From SCSIO-59966 sp046566185 (lineage in GTDB: Bacteria; Actinomycetota; Actinomycetes; Actinomycetales; SCSIO-59966), in the NCBI GenBank assembly GCA_046566185.1, contig JBKHXE010000061.1:1-14358 (forward strand): 14,358 nt of DNA, written 5' to 3'. Position numbers and translations under genes: made by a program. Shown here one piece after another: positions 1 to 6,543 of this stretch. The notes beneath the pieces were generated by a model. That model had not been told where the DNA came from. It searched no databases and saw nothing but the letters and a program-made list of their open reading frames with translations. Each line of letters opens with the position of its first letter. Position 1 is the first letter of the stretch.

Positions 1-1837
1 CGACGCCGCGGTCGGACGCCGAGCGGACCAGCCGGCCGGCGCCCTGCGCGAGGCGCAGCGCTGTGTGCGTGGCCGCGACGGTCATGAAGCCGTTGCCGCC
101 GGAGCGGCTCACCGCCTCCTGCCGCGCCGACGCCAGCGGGTCGTCCGGGCGCGGGAAGGGGATCCGGTCGATGACGACGAGCTGGCACCCCGGCCCCGGC
201 ACGTCGACGCCCTGCCACAGCGACAGCGTGCCGAACAGGCACGTCGGCGCGTCGCCGGCGAACTGCCGCACCAGCGTGGGCGTGGAGTCGTCGCCCTGGC
301 AGAGCACGGGGACGTCGAGCCGCTCGCGCATCGCCTCGGCGGCGGCCTCGGCGGCGCGGCGTGAGGAGAACAGTCCGAGCGTGCGGCCGCCGGTGGCCTC
401 CACGAGGGCGGCGAGCTCGTCCATCGTCGCCGGCGCCGTCCCGTCGCGGCCGGGGCGAGGCAGGTGCCGCGCGACGTAGAGCACCGCCTGACGCGGGTAG
501 TCGAAGGGGCTGCCGACGTCGATGCCCTCCCACGGCGGCGCGCCCTCCCCCTTGAGGCCGACCGCGCCGGCCGCTGCGTCGAACGCACCGCCGAGCGCCA
601 GCGTCGCCGAGGTCAGGACGACGGTGCGCTCACCGAAGAGCTTGTCCCGCAACGCCGCTGCGACCGACAGGGGTGCGACGTGGAGGGTGCGCCGCACGAC
701 GGAGAAGCCGTCGTCGCGCACCGACACCCACGCGACGTCGCCGTCACCGAGCGCTGCGAGCCGCTCGGCCACGTCGAACAGCTCGGTCACCCCGGCGCGG
801 GCCACCTGGTGCGCCCCCTGGGCCTCGTCCCCGCCCTTGAGGTCCTTCATCTGCGACAGCACCTCGCGCGCCGCGTCGCGCAGGCTCGCCACGGCGACCT
901 GCAGCCCCTCGGGCAGGTCGCCGGTGATGCGGCCGTCAGGCACCTGCTCCAGCATCGCCTCGAGGTCCTGCCCCGCGGCGTCCAGGCGGGTGGTGTCGAC
1001 GCCGGCGTGGCGCCGGGCGGCGGCGGCAGCGGTCGCCACCGTGCCCGGCGTCAGCTGGTCGGTGACCACCGACGTCACGCGGTCGGCCAGCTCGTGCGCC
1101 TCGTCGACGACCACGACGTCGTGGTCGGGCAGCAGCTGGCGGCCCTCGAAGGCGTCGATGGCCAGCATGGCGTGGTTGGTGACGACGACGTCCACCTCGC
1201 GGGCTCGGGCGCGGGCCCGCTCGCTGAAGCACTCGCCGGCGACCGGGCACTTCTGCGACCCGAGGCACTCGTGCGCGGTGACGGACACCTGCCGCCACGC
1301 CTTCTCGCTCACCCCGGGCACGAGCTCGTCGCGGTCGCCGCTGTCGGTCCGCTCGGCCCACTCCCGCAGGCGGACGACGTCCCGCCCGAGCCGCGACGTC
1401 GGGCCCTCGCCGCTGCCGGCCGGGTCGGCGAACAGCGCGCCCTCGTCGTCCGGGAAGCCGCCGACGAGCTTGTGGACGCAGACGTAGTTGGCGCGGCCCT
1501 TGACGATCTGGAAGGCCGGACGACGGCCCAGCATCGGGGCGAGCGCCTCCGCGAGGCGCGGCAGGTCGCGGTCGACCACCTGCGCCTGCAGCGCCAGGGT
1601 CGCCGTCGAGACCACGACGGGACGGCGGACGGCGACCGCGTGCCGCACCGCCGGCACGAGGTAGCCGAGCGACTTGCCGGTGCCGGTCCCGGCCTGGACC
1701 AGCAGGTGCCGCCCGGCGTCGATCGCCGCGGTCACCGCCTCGACCATCTGCCGTTGGCCCTCGCGGGGGGTCCCGCCGAGTGCGGTGACCGCGGCGTCGA
1801 GCAGCTCGCCGGGCGGCGGCAGGTCGTCGGCGGTCAC
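1..1837 (-). CDS. DinG/XPD-type ATP-dependent DNA helicase, C-terminus cut by the window edge
   Basis: Superfamily 2 helicase of the XPD/DinG group, expected to unwind DNA 5'-3' during repair. The frame is open from a GTG at 1837 to the left edge, giving 612 visible codons with no stop. Seen motifs: Walker A AGTGTGKS (residues 49-56), four cysteines C120, C191, C197 and C203 spaced like the family's Fe-S cluster ligands, the ATPase box VVVVDEAH (241-248), and motif VI QGAGRLVR (598-605) at the very edge. From family size, perhaps 50-60 residues are missing. The GTG start is chosen because the protein begins properly there and a TAGGCT box lies 7 nt upstream; there is no Shine-Dalgarno. It follows hflX on the same strand after 40 bp. 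The family call is firm; equivalence to E. coli DinG rather than a paralogue such as YoaA is not. Confidence 0.92.
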   Translation of the reverse strand, partial: MTADDLPPPGELLDAAVTALGGTPREGQRQMVEAVTAAIDAGRHLLVQAGTGTGKSLGYLVPAVRHAVAVRRPVVVSTATLALQAQVVDRDLPRLAEALAPMLGRRPAFQIVKGRANYVCVHKLVGGFPDDEGALFADPAGSGEGPTSRLGRDVVRLREWAERTDSGDRDELVPGVSEKAWRQVSVTAHECLGSQKCPVAGECFSERARARAREVDVVVTNHAMLAIDAFEGRQLLPDHDVVVVDEAHELADRVTSVVTDQLTPGTVATAAAAARRHAGVDTTRLDAAGQDLEAMLEQVPDGRITGDLPEGLQVAVASLRDAAREVLSQMKDLKGGDEAQGAHQVARAGVTELFDVAERLAALGDGDVAWVSVRDDGFSVVRRTLHVAPLSVAAALRDKLFGERTVVLTSATLALGGAFDAAAGAVGLKGEGAPPWEGIDVGSPFDYPRQAVLYVARHLPRPGRDGTAPATMDELAALVEATGGRTLGLFSSRRAAEAAAEAMRERLDVPVLCQGDDSTPTLVRQFAGDAPTCLFGTLSLWQGVDVPGPGCQLVVIDRIPFPRPDDPLASARQEAVSRSGGNGFMTVAATHTALRLAQGAGRLVRSASDRGV

Positions 1838-1844
1838 CCGCGCG

Positions 1845-1850
1845 AGCCTA
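1845..1850 (-). promoter_or_regulatory. TAGGCT -10-like box for the helicase gene
   Basis: The minus strand reads TAGGCT ending 7 nt before the GTG at 1837. In actinobacteria a TANNNT box at this distance puts the transcript start on or next to the start codon, which fits the missing ribosome-binding site. No convincing -35 was seen. It would let the helicase be transcribed separately from hflX. Confidence 0.4.
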
Positions 1851-1854
1851 CTGA

Positions 1855-1870
1855 GCGGCGCCGACGCCGC
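1855..1870 (-). terminator. Short GC hairpin after hflX
   Basis: GCGGCG and CGCCGC form a 6-bp stem with a 4-nt loop between the hflX stop and the helicase start. There is no U tract, so this is at best a weak terminator or pause site, and short GC hairpins are common by chance in this genome. Confidence 0.2.
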
Positions 1871-1877
1871 CCCCGGG

Positions 1878-3356
1878 TCAGGCGGTGACGGCGCGGAACT
1901 CCTCCAGCTCGGCCGCGACGTCCGGCCGCAGCCGCGCGTGCAGGAGCGTGCCGTCGGCGCCGTGCTCGGTGGCCAGCACCTCGCCGGTGGCGTGCACGCG
2001 GCTGACGACGTCGCCGCGCTCGTAGGGCACGAGCAGGTGCACCTCGACGTCCGGGCGGGGCAGCCGCGCCGCGACGAGCTCCCGCAGCTCGGCGATGCCC
2101 AGCCCGGTGCGGGCCGACACCACGACGCTGCTCGGCTCGCGCCGCTGCAGGCGGGCCACCACCTCGGGGTCCGCGGCGTCCGCCTTGTTGAGGACGACGA
2201 CCTCGACGACGTCGGTGGCCTCCACCTCGCCGAGCACCTCGCGGACCGCGGCCAGCTGGCCTTCCGGGTCGGGGTGCGAGACGTCGACGACGTGCAGCAG
2301 CAGGTCGGCCTCGGCGACCTCCTCCAGCGTCGAGCGGAACGCCTCGACGAGCTGGTGCGGCAGGTGCCGCACGAAGCCGACGGTGTCGGTGAGGGTGTAG
2401 AGCCGGCCGTCGGGCGTCTGCGCGCGGCGCACGGTCGGGTCGAGAGTGGCGAACAGCGCGTCCTCGACGAGCACGCCCGCCCCGGTGAGCCGGTTGAGCA
2501 GGCTCGACTTCCCGGCGTTGGTGTAGCCGGCGATCGCGACGCTCGGCACGTGGTTGCGGCGGCGCGACGAGCGCATCGTCGTCCGGGCCGGCTTCATGTG
2601 CTTGATCTCGCGGCGCAGCTTCGCCATGCGCGTGCGGATGCGACGGCGGTCCAGCTCGATCTTCGTCTCACCGGGACCACGCGAGCCGATGCCGGCGCCT
2701 CCGGCGACCCGGCCACCCGCCTGCCGCGACATCGACTCGCCCCAGCCGCGCAGGCGCGGCAGCAGGTACTCGAGCTGCGCGAGCTCGACCTGCGCCTTGC
2801 CCTCTCGCGACCTGGCGTGCTGGGCGAAGATGTCGAGGATGAGCGCCGTCCGGTCGATGACCTTGACCTTGACGACGTCCTCCAGGCCGCGGCGCTGGGA
2901 CGGCGACAGCTCGCCGTCGCAGATCACGGTGTCCGCGCCGGTGGCGGCGACGACGCCCTTGAGCTCCTCCGCCTTGCCGGCGCCGAGGAACGTCGCCGGG
3001 TCGGGCTTCGGACGGCGCTGGATGACGCCCTCGAGCACCTGCGACCCGGCGGTCTCGGCCAGGGCGGCGAGCTCGGCGAGCGAGTTCTCGGCGTCCTCGA
3101 CGGTCGTCCCGGTGGTCCACAGCCCGGCGAGCACGACCTTCTCCAGGCGCAGCTGCCGGTACTCGACCTCGGTGACGTCGGTGAGCTCGGTGGAGAGGCC
3201 GGCGACCCGCCGCAGCGCCTGGCGGTCGGCCAGGTCGAGCTGCTCACCGTCGTAACCGTCCTCGGGAGCGTCCGGCGCGTCGCCGTGCCGGGCGAGAACC
3301 CGGTCCACCGCCGAGGTGACCTCGTGGTCGTCGAACGGTTGCGCGGTGCTGGTCAT
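1878..3356 (-). CDS. hflX: GTPase HflX
   Basis: Ribosome-associated GTPase of the OBG-HflX family, known to bind the 50S subunit and split stalled or stressed 70S ribosomes. The 492-residue product has the HflX N-terminal domain (about 70-190), the glycine-rich linker around GGRVAGGAGIGSRGPGE (214-230), then a G domain: G1 GYTNAGKS (277-284), G3 DTVG (324-327), G4 NKAD (390-393), G5 SART (414-417). The C-terminal domain runs to 492. The ATG at 3356 is chosen because AGGAGG precedes it, although the 3-nt spacing is tight; an in-frame ATG at 3392 lacks such a site. The first 45 or so residues are a variable acidic extension. It lies downstream of miaA-dapF on the same strand but is separated from them by the methyltransferase and a small ORF, so it probably has its own promoter. 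Identity is secure. Confidence 0.96.
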   Translation of the reverse strand: MTSTAQPFDDHEVTSAVDRVLARHGDAPDAPEDGYDGEQLDLADRQALRRVAGLSTELTDVTEVEYRQLRLEKVVLAGLWTTGTTVEDAENSLAELAALAETAGSQVLEGVIQRRPKPDPATFLGAGKAEELKGVVAATGADTVICDGELSPSQRRGLEDVVKVKVIDRTALILDIFAQHARSREGKAQVELAQLEYLLPRLRGWGESMSRQAGGRVAGGAGIGSRGPGETKIELDRRRIRTRMAKLRREIKHMKPARTTMRSSRRRNHVPSVAIAGYTNAGKSSLLNRLTGAGVLVEDALFATLDPTVRRAQTPDGRLYTLTDTVGFVRHLPHQLVEAFRSTLEEVAEADLLLHVVDVSHPDPEGQLAAVREVLGEVEATDVVEVVVLNKADAADPEVVARLQRREPSSVVVSARTGLGIAELRELVAARLPRPDVEVHLLVPYERGDVVSRVHATGEVLATEHGADGTLLHARLRPDVAAELEEFRAVTA

Positions 3357-3359
3357 GTG

Positions 3360-3365
3360 CCTCCT
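3360..3365 (-). promoter_or_regulatory. Ribosome-binding site of hflX
   Basis: AGGAGG on the minus strand lies 3 nt before the ATG at 3356. The spacing is shorter than the usual 5-9 nt, but this is the only strong site nearby and it decides the start. Confidence 0.55.
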
Positions 3366-3431
3366 GACTCCGGGTGCCCCTGTCGACACCATCTGACCAT
3401 CTCAACACCACCCACCGCGACCATGTTTCCT

Positions 3432-3495
3432 CGACCTCTGGAGGGTTGTGGGGCTCTCACGGGCCCCCGAGAGCCCCGAAACCCTCCAGAGGTCG
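3432..3495. repeat. 64-nt near-perfect palindrome between divergent genes
   Basis: A 16-bp perfect arm CGACCTCTGGAGGGTT (3432-3447) pairs with its complement at 3480-3495. Inside it, GGGGCTCTC (3450-3458) pairs perfectly with 3469-3477. A 2x2 internal mismatch separates the two stems and the loop is 10 nt, itself able to pair GGG with CCC. The element lies between hflX and the methyltransferase gene, which are transcribed away from each other, so it does not sit at any gene end and has no U tract. It could be a mobile palindromic repeat, a regulator site or a structured-RNA element. Confidence 0.85.
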
Positions 3496-3508
3496 GGTGG
3501 AGGGCGAG

Positions 3509-3514
3509 TACGGT
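3509..3514 (+). promoter_or_regulatory. TACGGT -10-like box for the methyltransferase
   Basis: TACGGT ends 8 nt before the ATG at 3523. No Shine-Dalgarno precedes that ATG, so a leaderless transcript is likely. The -35 position would fall inside the right arm of the 64-nt palindrome, so a protein bound there could affect transcription. No -35 consensus was seen. Confidence 0.4.
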
Positions 3515-3522
3515 CACGCCCG

Positions 3523-4143
3523 ATGGACGGCGATCACTACTTCTCGGCGCAGCCGGCCACCCCGGACCAGCGTCGCACCCTGACGGTCCGCATCGCGGGC
3601 CGGGAGCGGGACGTCGAGACCGCCCGCGGCGTCTTCAGCCCCGACCGGATCGACCTCGGCACCTCCGTGCTGCTGCGGGAGGTGCCCGACCCCCCGGACG
3701 GCGGCCACCTGCTCGACCTGGGCTGCGGCTGGGGTCCGCTGGCGCTGACCATGGCGACGGTCGCGCCGTCCTCGACGGTCTGGGCGGTCGACGTCAACGA
3801 GCGAGCGCTCGACCTCGTGCGCCGCAACGCGACGTCCCTGGGGCTCGAGCGGGTCCGCGCCGCGGCCCCCGACGAGGTGCCGGACGACGTCGCGTTCACC
3901 GCGATCTGGTCGAACCCGCCGATCCGCGTCGGCAAGGACGAGCTGCACGGGATGCTGCGGCGATGGCTGCCGCGCCTGGAGCCGGGGGGCGAGGCGTACC
4001 TCGTCGTCCAGCGGAACCTCGGCGGCGACTCGCTGCACCGGTGGCTGCTCGCCGAGCTGCCCGACCTGCGGACGACGCGGCACGGCAGCGCGAAGGGGTT
4101 CCGCGTGCTGCGGGTCCGGCGCGGGGTCACGCCAGGCCGGTGA
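3523..4143 (+). CDS. Class I SAM-dependent methyltransferase, RsmC/RlmG-like (MTS domain)
   Basis: The 206-residue protein is essentially one methyltransferase-small (MTS) domain. Seen: the N-terminal HYFSAQP segment (5-11) typical of short actinobacterial members, SAM-binding motif I LDLGCGWG (64-71), the acidic post-I segment AVDVNERAL (88-96), and the catalytic motif NPPIR (131-135), typical of N2-guanine rRNA methyltransferases such as RsmC and RlmG. It is shorter than E. coli RsmC because it lacks the N-terminal pseudo-domain. The frame stays open upstream to 3448, but that would start inside the palindrome, so ATG 3523 is preferred. The likely target is rRNA; which guanine is unknown. 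It is a lone plus-strand gene between hflX and dapF, and its last 17 bp overlap the end of the convergent small ORF. Confidence 0.88.
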   Translation: MDGDHYFSAQPATPDQRRTLTVRIAGRERDVETARGVFSPDRIDLGTSVLLREVPDPPDGGHLLDLGCGWGPLALTMATVAPSSTVWAVDVNERALDLVRRNATSLGLERVRAAAPDEVPDDVAFTAIWSNPPIRVGKDELHGMLRRWLPRLEPGGEAYLVVQRNLGGDSLHRWLLAELPDLRTTRHGSAKGFRVLRVRRGVTPGR

Positions 4144-4414
4144 CGGCCCTCCGGTGTCGCCGGAGACGGTGGACCAGCTCCATCCGGTGCACCACCAGGT
4201 CGCGCCGCTGGAGCCGGTCCCCACCGTCGTCCGGCTCGGGAAGCGGCCCGGCCTGCCTCGGCACCCGCCCACGCTGCGCCGCGACGACGTCCGGCGCCAC
4301 CGTGCGCGGGTCCATCAGGTCCCGCATGTCCACCCCCTGGGCCGGTGTCCCACCCCCTGCGCGGGACACCCCTGACTGCTGCTTCCGCCCGATAGACGTC
4401 CCGGACGACCACAA
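4127..4414 (-). CDS. Probable small protein of unknown function, arginine-rich C-terminus
   Basis: No family is recognised. The 95-residue frame starts at TTG 4414, preceded by a perfect AGGAGG at 5-nt spacing and an AT-richer patch with a TACCGT box. A shorter 66-residue form could start at ATG 4327 behind a GGGGGTGG stretch. By hand count about 61 of 66 codons from 4327 end in G or C, as in real genes here; the upstream 29 codons fit less well. The product has no signal peptide or membrane segment, one Asp/Pro-rich stretch (PLPEPDDGGD) and an Arg/His-rich C-terminal third that could form a basic helix. The gene lies 51 bp downstream of dapF on the same strand and overlaps the convergent methyltransferase by 17 bp. 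The reading frame is fairly likely; any function is unknown. Confidence 0.5.
   Translation of the reverse strand: MWSSGTSIGRKQQSGVSRAGGGTPAQGVDMRDLMDPRTVAPDVVAAQRGRVPRQAGPLPEPDDGGDRLQRRDLVVHRMELVHRLRRHRRAVTGLA
4327..4374. repeat. Three imperfect copies of a CAGGGGGTGG-type motif
   Basis: On the minus strand CAGGGGGTGGACA (4339-4327) and CAGGGGGTGGGACA (4359-4346) are followed further upstream by a weaker CAGGGGTGTCC (4374-4364). An inverted pair GGTGTCCC/GGGACACC (4344-4351 and 4363-4370, 11-nt spacer) overlaps them. They lie in the 5' part of the small ORF, just before its alternative ATG, so they may be regulatory DNA, structured leader RNA or simply repeated coding sequence. Confidence 0.5.
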
Positions 4415-4419
4415 GGTTG

Positions 4420-4425
4420 CCTCCT
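4420..4425 (-). promoter_or_regulatory. Ribosome-binding site of the small ORF ending at 4127
   Basis: A perfect AGGAGG on the minus strand lies 5 nt before TTG 4414 and 7 nt before GTG 4412. The TTG frame is the one with a gene-like third-position pattern over its whole length, so it is preferred. A site this strong in a non-coding gap is the main reason to believe a gene starts here. Confidence 0.5.
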
Positions 4426-4442
4426 ACCACCGACAACCTGCC

Positions 4443-4448
4443 ACGGTA
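4443..4448 (-). promoter_or_regulatory. TACCGT -10-like box upstream of the small ORF
   Basis: TACCGT lies in an unusually AT-rich stretch just after the dapF stop. A CTGACG that could serve as a -35 sits 15 nt upstream. Transcription from here would give a leader of about 20 nt carrying the AGGAGG. Confidence 0.33.
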
Positions 4449-4465
4449 TTTCGATCGGTGACCCG

Positions 4466-5371
4466 TCAGGCCCCGGCGAGCCAGCGCTCGTCCAGCTCGC
4501 CGTCGGCGACGAGCACCGCGGGCCCGGACAGCTCGACGCGCCCGCCGTCCAGCACCCGGACGCCGACCGTGCCGCCGGGGACGTCGACGAGCCAGCGGGA
4601 CGGCGCGCCGTCGCCGGCCCAGGCGCGGGCCGCGAGCGCCGCCGCGCAGGCGCCGGTGCCGCACGAGCGGGTCTCCCCGACGCCCCGCTCGTGCACGCGC
4701 ATGCGGAGCCGGCCGACCGGGCCGTCCGGCGCGTCCTCGCTGTCGAGGGGGACGACGAGCTCGACGTTCGTGCCGTGGACGGGCACCGGCTCGACCGCCG
4801 GCGCGCGCGTGAGGTCGGCGGCGGCCAGCTCGTCGCGGTGGGCGAGCGCGACCACGGTGTGCGGGTTGCCGAGGTCGAGGGACAGCGCGGGTCGCGCGAC
4901 GTCCAGCCCGCGGACGTGCACCGTGGCGTCGTGACCGGCGCTGCGGGCCCGGTCGCCGCCGGTCAGGCGCCACTGGCCCATGTCGACGGCGATCCAGCCG
5001 TCCGCCGCGGCCGTCACGCGCTTGACGCCCCCGCGGCTGCCGACCGCCAGCCCGCCCGCGAGCGCGTCGGACGGCACGAGCCCCTCGCGCAGCAGGTAGG
5101 CGGTGAAGACGCGGACGCCGTTGCCGCACATCTCGGCGACGGAGCCGTCGGCGTTCCGGTAGTCCATGAACCACTCGGCGGTCTCGGTGCCGGCGGGTGC
5201 GGGCTCCCCCAGGGCGGCGGTGCGGACGACGCGGATCAGCCCGTCGGCGCCGATGCCGGCGTACCGGTCGCAGATGCGCGCGACCGTCGCCGCGTCGAGG
5301 TGTCGGGCGCCGTCGGGGTCGGCGACCAGCACGAAGTCGTTCTCGGTGCCGTGGCCTTTGGTGAACCGCAC
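4466..5371 (-). CDS. dapF: Diaminopimelate epimerase DapF
   Basis: Cofactor-independent epimerase turning LL- into meso-diaminopimelate, the direct precursor of lysine and a cross-link residue of peptidoglycan. The 301-residue protein has the two-domain family layout. KGHGTENDFV (5-14) is the N-terminal substrate motif. The two catalytic cysteines lie in EMCGNGVR (C82) and SCGTGAC (C237), and LGNPHTV (168-174) is the usual signature of the second half. The start is a GTG at 5371, 9 bp after the miaA stop, so the gene is very probably co-transcribed with miaA; its ribosome-binding site is weak, which fits translational coupling. The miaA-dapF pair next to hflX is standard in actinobacteria. 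All key residues are present, so a working enzyme is expected. Confidence 0.96.
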   Translation of the reverse strand: MRFTKGHGTENDFVLVADPDGARHLDAATVARICDRYAGIGADGLIRVVRTAALGEPAPAGTETAEWFMDYRNADGSVAEMCGNGVRVFTAYLLREGLVPSDALAGGLAVGSRGGVKRVTAAADGWIAVDMGQWRLTGGDRARSAGHDATVHVRGLDVARPALSLDLGNPHTVVALAHRDELAAADLTRAPAVEPVPVHGTNVELVVPLDSEDAPDGPVGRLRMRVHERGVGETRSCGTGACAAALAARAWAGDGAPSRWLVDVPGGTVGVRVLDGGRVELSGPAVLVADGELDERWLAGA

Positions 5372-5380
5372 CCGACCAGG

Positions 5381-6310
5381 CTACGGGGCCGCCGACGCCA
5401 CGACGTCCAGCGCGCGGTCCAGCACCCCCGGCCGGGCGACGTCCAGCCAGACGATCCTGGGGTCGCGGCGGAACCAGCGCTCCTGCCGGCGGGCCAGCCG
5501 GCGCGTCGCCCGGACGGTCTCGTCGCGGGCCTGCTCCTCGGTGAGGTCGCCGTCCAGCAGCGCGAGCACCTGGGCGTACCCGACGGCGCGGGAGGCGGTA
5601 CGGCCCGCGCGCAGCCCGCGCTCGACGAGGCCCTCGACCTCCGCGACGAGCCCGGCGTCCCACATCGCGTCGACGCGCCGGGCGATCCGCTCGTCCAGCG
5701 CCGCCCGGTCCAGGTGCAGGCCGATCCGGACCGACGGCATGGCCGGCTCGCCGCTCGGCAGCGTCGCGGTGAACGGCCGTCCGGTCAGCTCGACGACCTC
5801 CAGGGCCCGGACGACGCGGCGCACGTTGCCGGGCAGGATCGCGGTCGCGGCGGCCGGGTCGACCGCGGCCAGCCGCTCGTGCATCGCGGCCGCACCGCGC
5901 TCGGCGGCCTCGGCCTCCAGACGGGCCCGTATCCCGGCGTCCGTGCCCGGCAGGTCGAGCTCGTCGAGCACCGCCCTGACGTAGAGGCCCGAGCCGCCGA
6001 CGAGCAGCGGCGTCCGGCCGCGCCGCGCGACGTCCGCCAGGTCGGCTCGGGCGTGGCGCTGGTAGGCGGCCACGCTCGCCTCCTGCGTCACCTCGAGGAC
6101 GTCGAGCTGGTGGTGCGGGACGCCGCGGCGCTGGTCGGGGGGGAGCTTGGCGGTGCCGACGTCCATGCCGCGGTACAGCTGCGAGGCGTCGGCGTTGACC
6201 ACCTCCCCGGGGCCGCCGTCGGTGGCGAGCGCCGCCGCGAGGTCGAGGGCGAGGTCTGACTTGCCGGTGGCGGTCGGCCCGACCACGGCCACCACGGGCG
6301 GTGTCGTCAC
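5381..6310 (-). CDS. miaA: tRNA dimethylallyltransferase MiaA
   Basis: Transfers an isopentenyl group from dimethylallyl diphosphate to N6 of A37 in tRNAs reading UNN codons, giving i6A, the substrate of MiaB encoded at 7918-9414. The 309-residue protein has a P-loop GPTATGKS (11-18), the catalytic and tRNA-binding segment DASQLYRGMDVGTAK (41-55, catalytic D41), GGSGLYVRA at about residue 110, and the C-terminal RRLARRQERWFRRD region. The GTG at 6310 is chosen because the P-loop then begins at residue 11 as usual; the frame is open further upstream, but that part does not resemble the family. No Shine-Dalgarno is seen; a CAGACT box lies 7 nt upstream. It leads a likely two-gene operon with dapF. 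Confidence 0.95.
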   Translation of the reverse strand: MTTPPVVAVVGPTATGKSDLALDLAAALATDGGPGEVVNADASQLYRGMDVGTAKLPPDQRRGVPHHQLDVLEVTQEASVAAYQRHARADLADVARRGRTPLLVGGSGLYVRAVLDELDLPGTDAGIRARLEAEAAERGAAAMHERLAAVDPAAATAILPGNVRRVVRALEVVELTGRPFTATLPSGEPAMPSVRIGLHLDRAALDERIARRVDAMWDAGLVAEVEGLVERGLRAGRTASRAVGYAQVLALLDGDLTEEQARDETVRATRRLARRQERWFRRDPRIVWLDVARPGVLDRALDVVASAAP

Positions 6311-6317
6311 TGCGTGA

Positions 6318-6323
6318 AGTCTG
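6318..6323 (-). promoter_or_regulatory. CAGACT -10-like box for miaA
   Basis: CAGACT on the minus strand ends 7 nt before the miaA GTG, the same spacing as the TANNNT boxes of neighbouring genes, but its first base departs from consensus. Weak on its own; supported by the pattern across the window. Confidence 0.28.
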
Positions 6324-6333
6324 CCAAGGTGGC

Positions 6334-6352
6334 CCGGTCGGACGCCGACCGG
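6334..6352. repeat. Perfect 8-3-8 palindrome between miaA and the small plus-strand ORF
   Basis: CCGGTCGG, spacer ACG, then CCGACCGG. It lies 24 nt upstream of the miaA start, and its right arm touches the GGAGGG ribosome-binding site of the plus-strand ORF at 6364. It may be an operator for a dimeric regulator or, as RNA, a hairpin that partly covers that site. GC-rich palindromes of this size can also arise by chance. Confidence 0.5.
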
Positions 6353-6363
6353 AGGGAGCCGAC

Positions 6364-6516
6364 GTGACCGGGGTGCGACCGGAGCCGGGTGACGACCCGC
6401 ACCGCCACGACGGGACGCACGAACCGCCGCGGCGGGCGCGCCACACCGCTGACGGGAAGTGCCTCGACCACGACGACGCGGAGGAGAGCTCTTTGGAGCA
6501 GCCCCCTCCCCACTAG
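6364..6516 (+). CDS. Possible 50-residue protein, His/Asp-rich, unknown function
   Basis: Not recognised. The GTG at 6364 has a strong GGAGGG ribosome-binding site 7-8 nt upstream (6351-6356). About 44 of 50 codons end in G or C by hand count, which is gene-like but not decisive in DNA this GC-rich. The product is hydrophilic, with no membrane segment or signal. Histidines and acidic residues are frequent (for example HRHDGTHE and CLDHDDAEE) and there is one cysteine, so metal binding is conceivable but unsupported. The gene sits between the divergent miaA and the secreted phosphodiesterase-type protein, ending 27 bp before the latter. It may instead be a leader stretch with a chance open frame. 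Confidence 0.35.
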   Translation: MTGVRPEPGDDPHRHDGTHEPPRRARHTADGKCLDHDDAEESSLEQPPPH

Positions 6517-6529
6517 CGCTCCGCTGGCG

Positions 6530-6535
6530 TAGGGT
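6530..6535 (+). promoter_or_regulatory. TAGGGT -10-like box for the secreted EEP protein
   Basis: TAGGGT ends 8 nt before the GTG at 6544, which has no Shine-Dalgarno. This suggests leaderless transcription. No -35 consensus was seen. Confidence 0.4.
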
Positions 6536-6543
6536 CGCGACCC

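Noticed and set aside
4154..4375. Plus-strand 73-codon frame after the methyltransferase
   Set aside because: No ribosome-binding site, and a His/Pro/Arg-rich product that mirrors the better-supported minus-strand small ORF.
1674..4934. Very long plus-strand open frame (1086 codons) across hflX, the methyltransferase and dapF
   Set aside because: It runs antisense to hflX and out of frame with the methyltransferase; the product is Arg/Ala/Gly-rich with no domain. Long antisense frames are expected at this GC content.
3537..6446. Minus-strand open frame of 969 codons
   Set aside because: It overlaps dapF and miaA in another frame and the methyltransferase antisense; low-complexity Arg/Gly/Pro product, while dapF and miaA have all their catalytic motifs.
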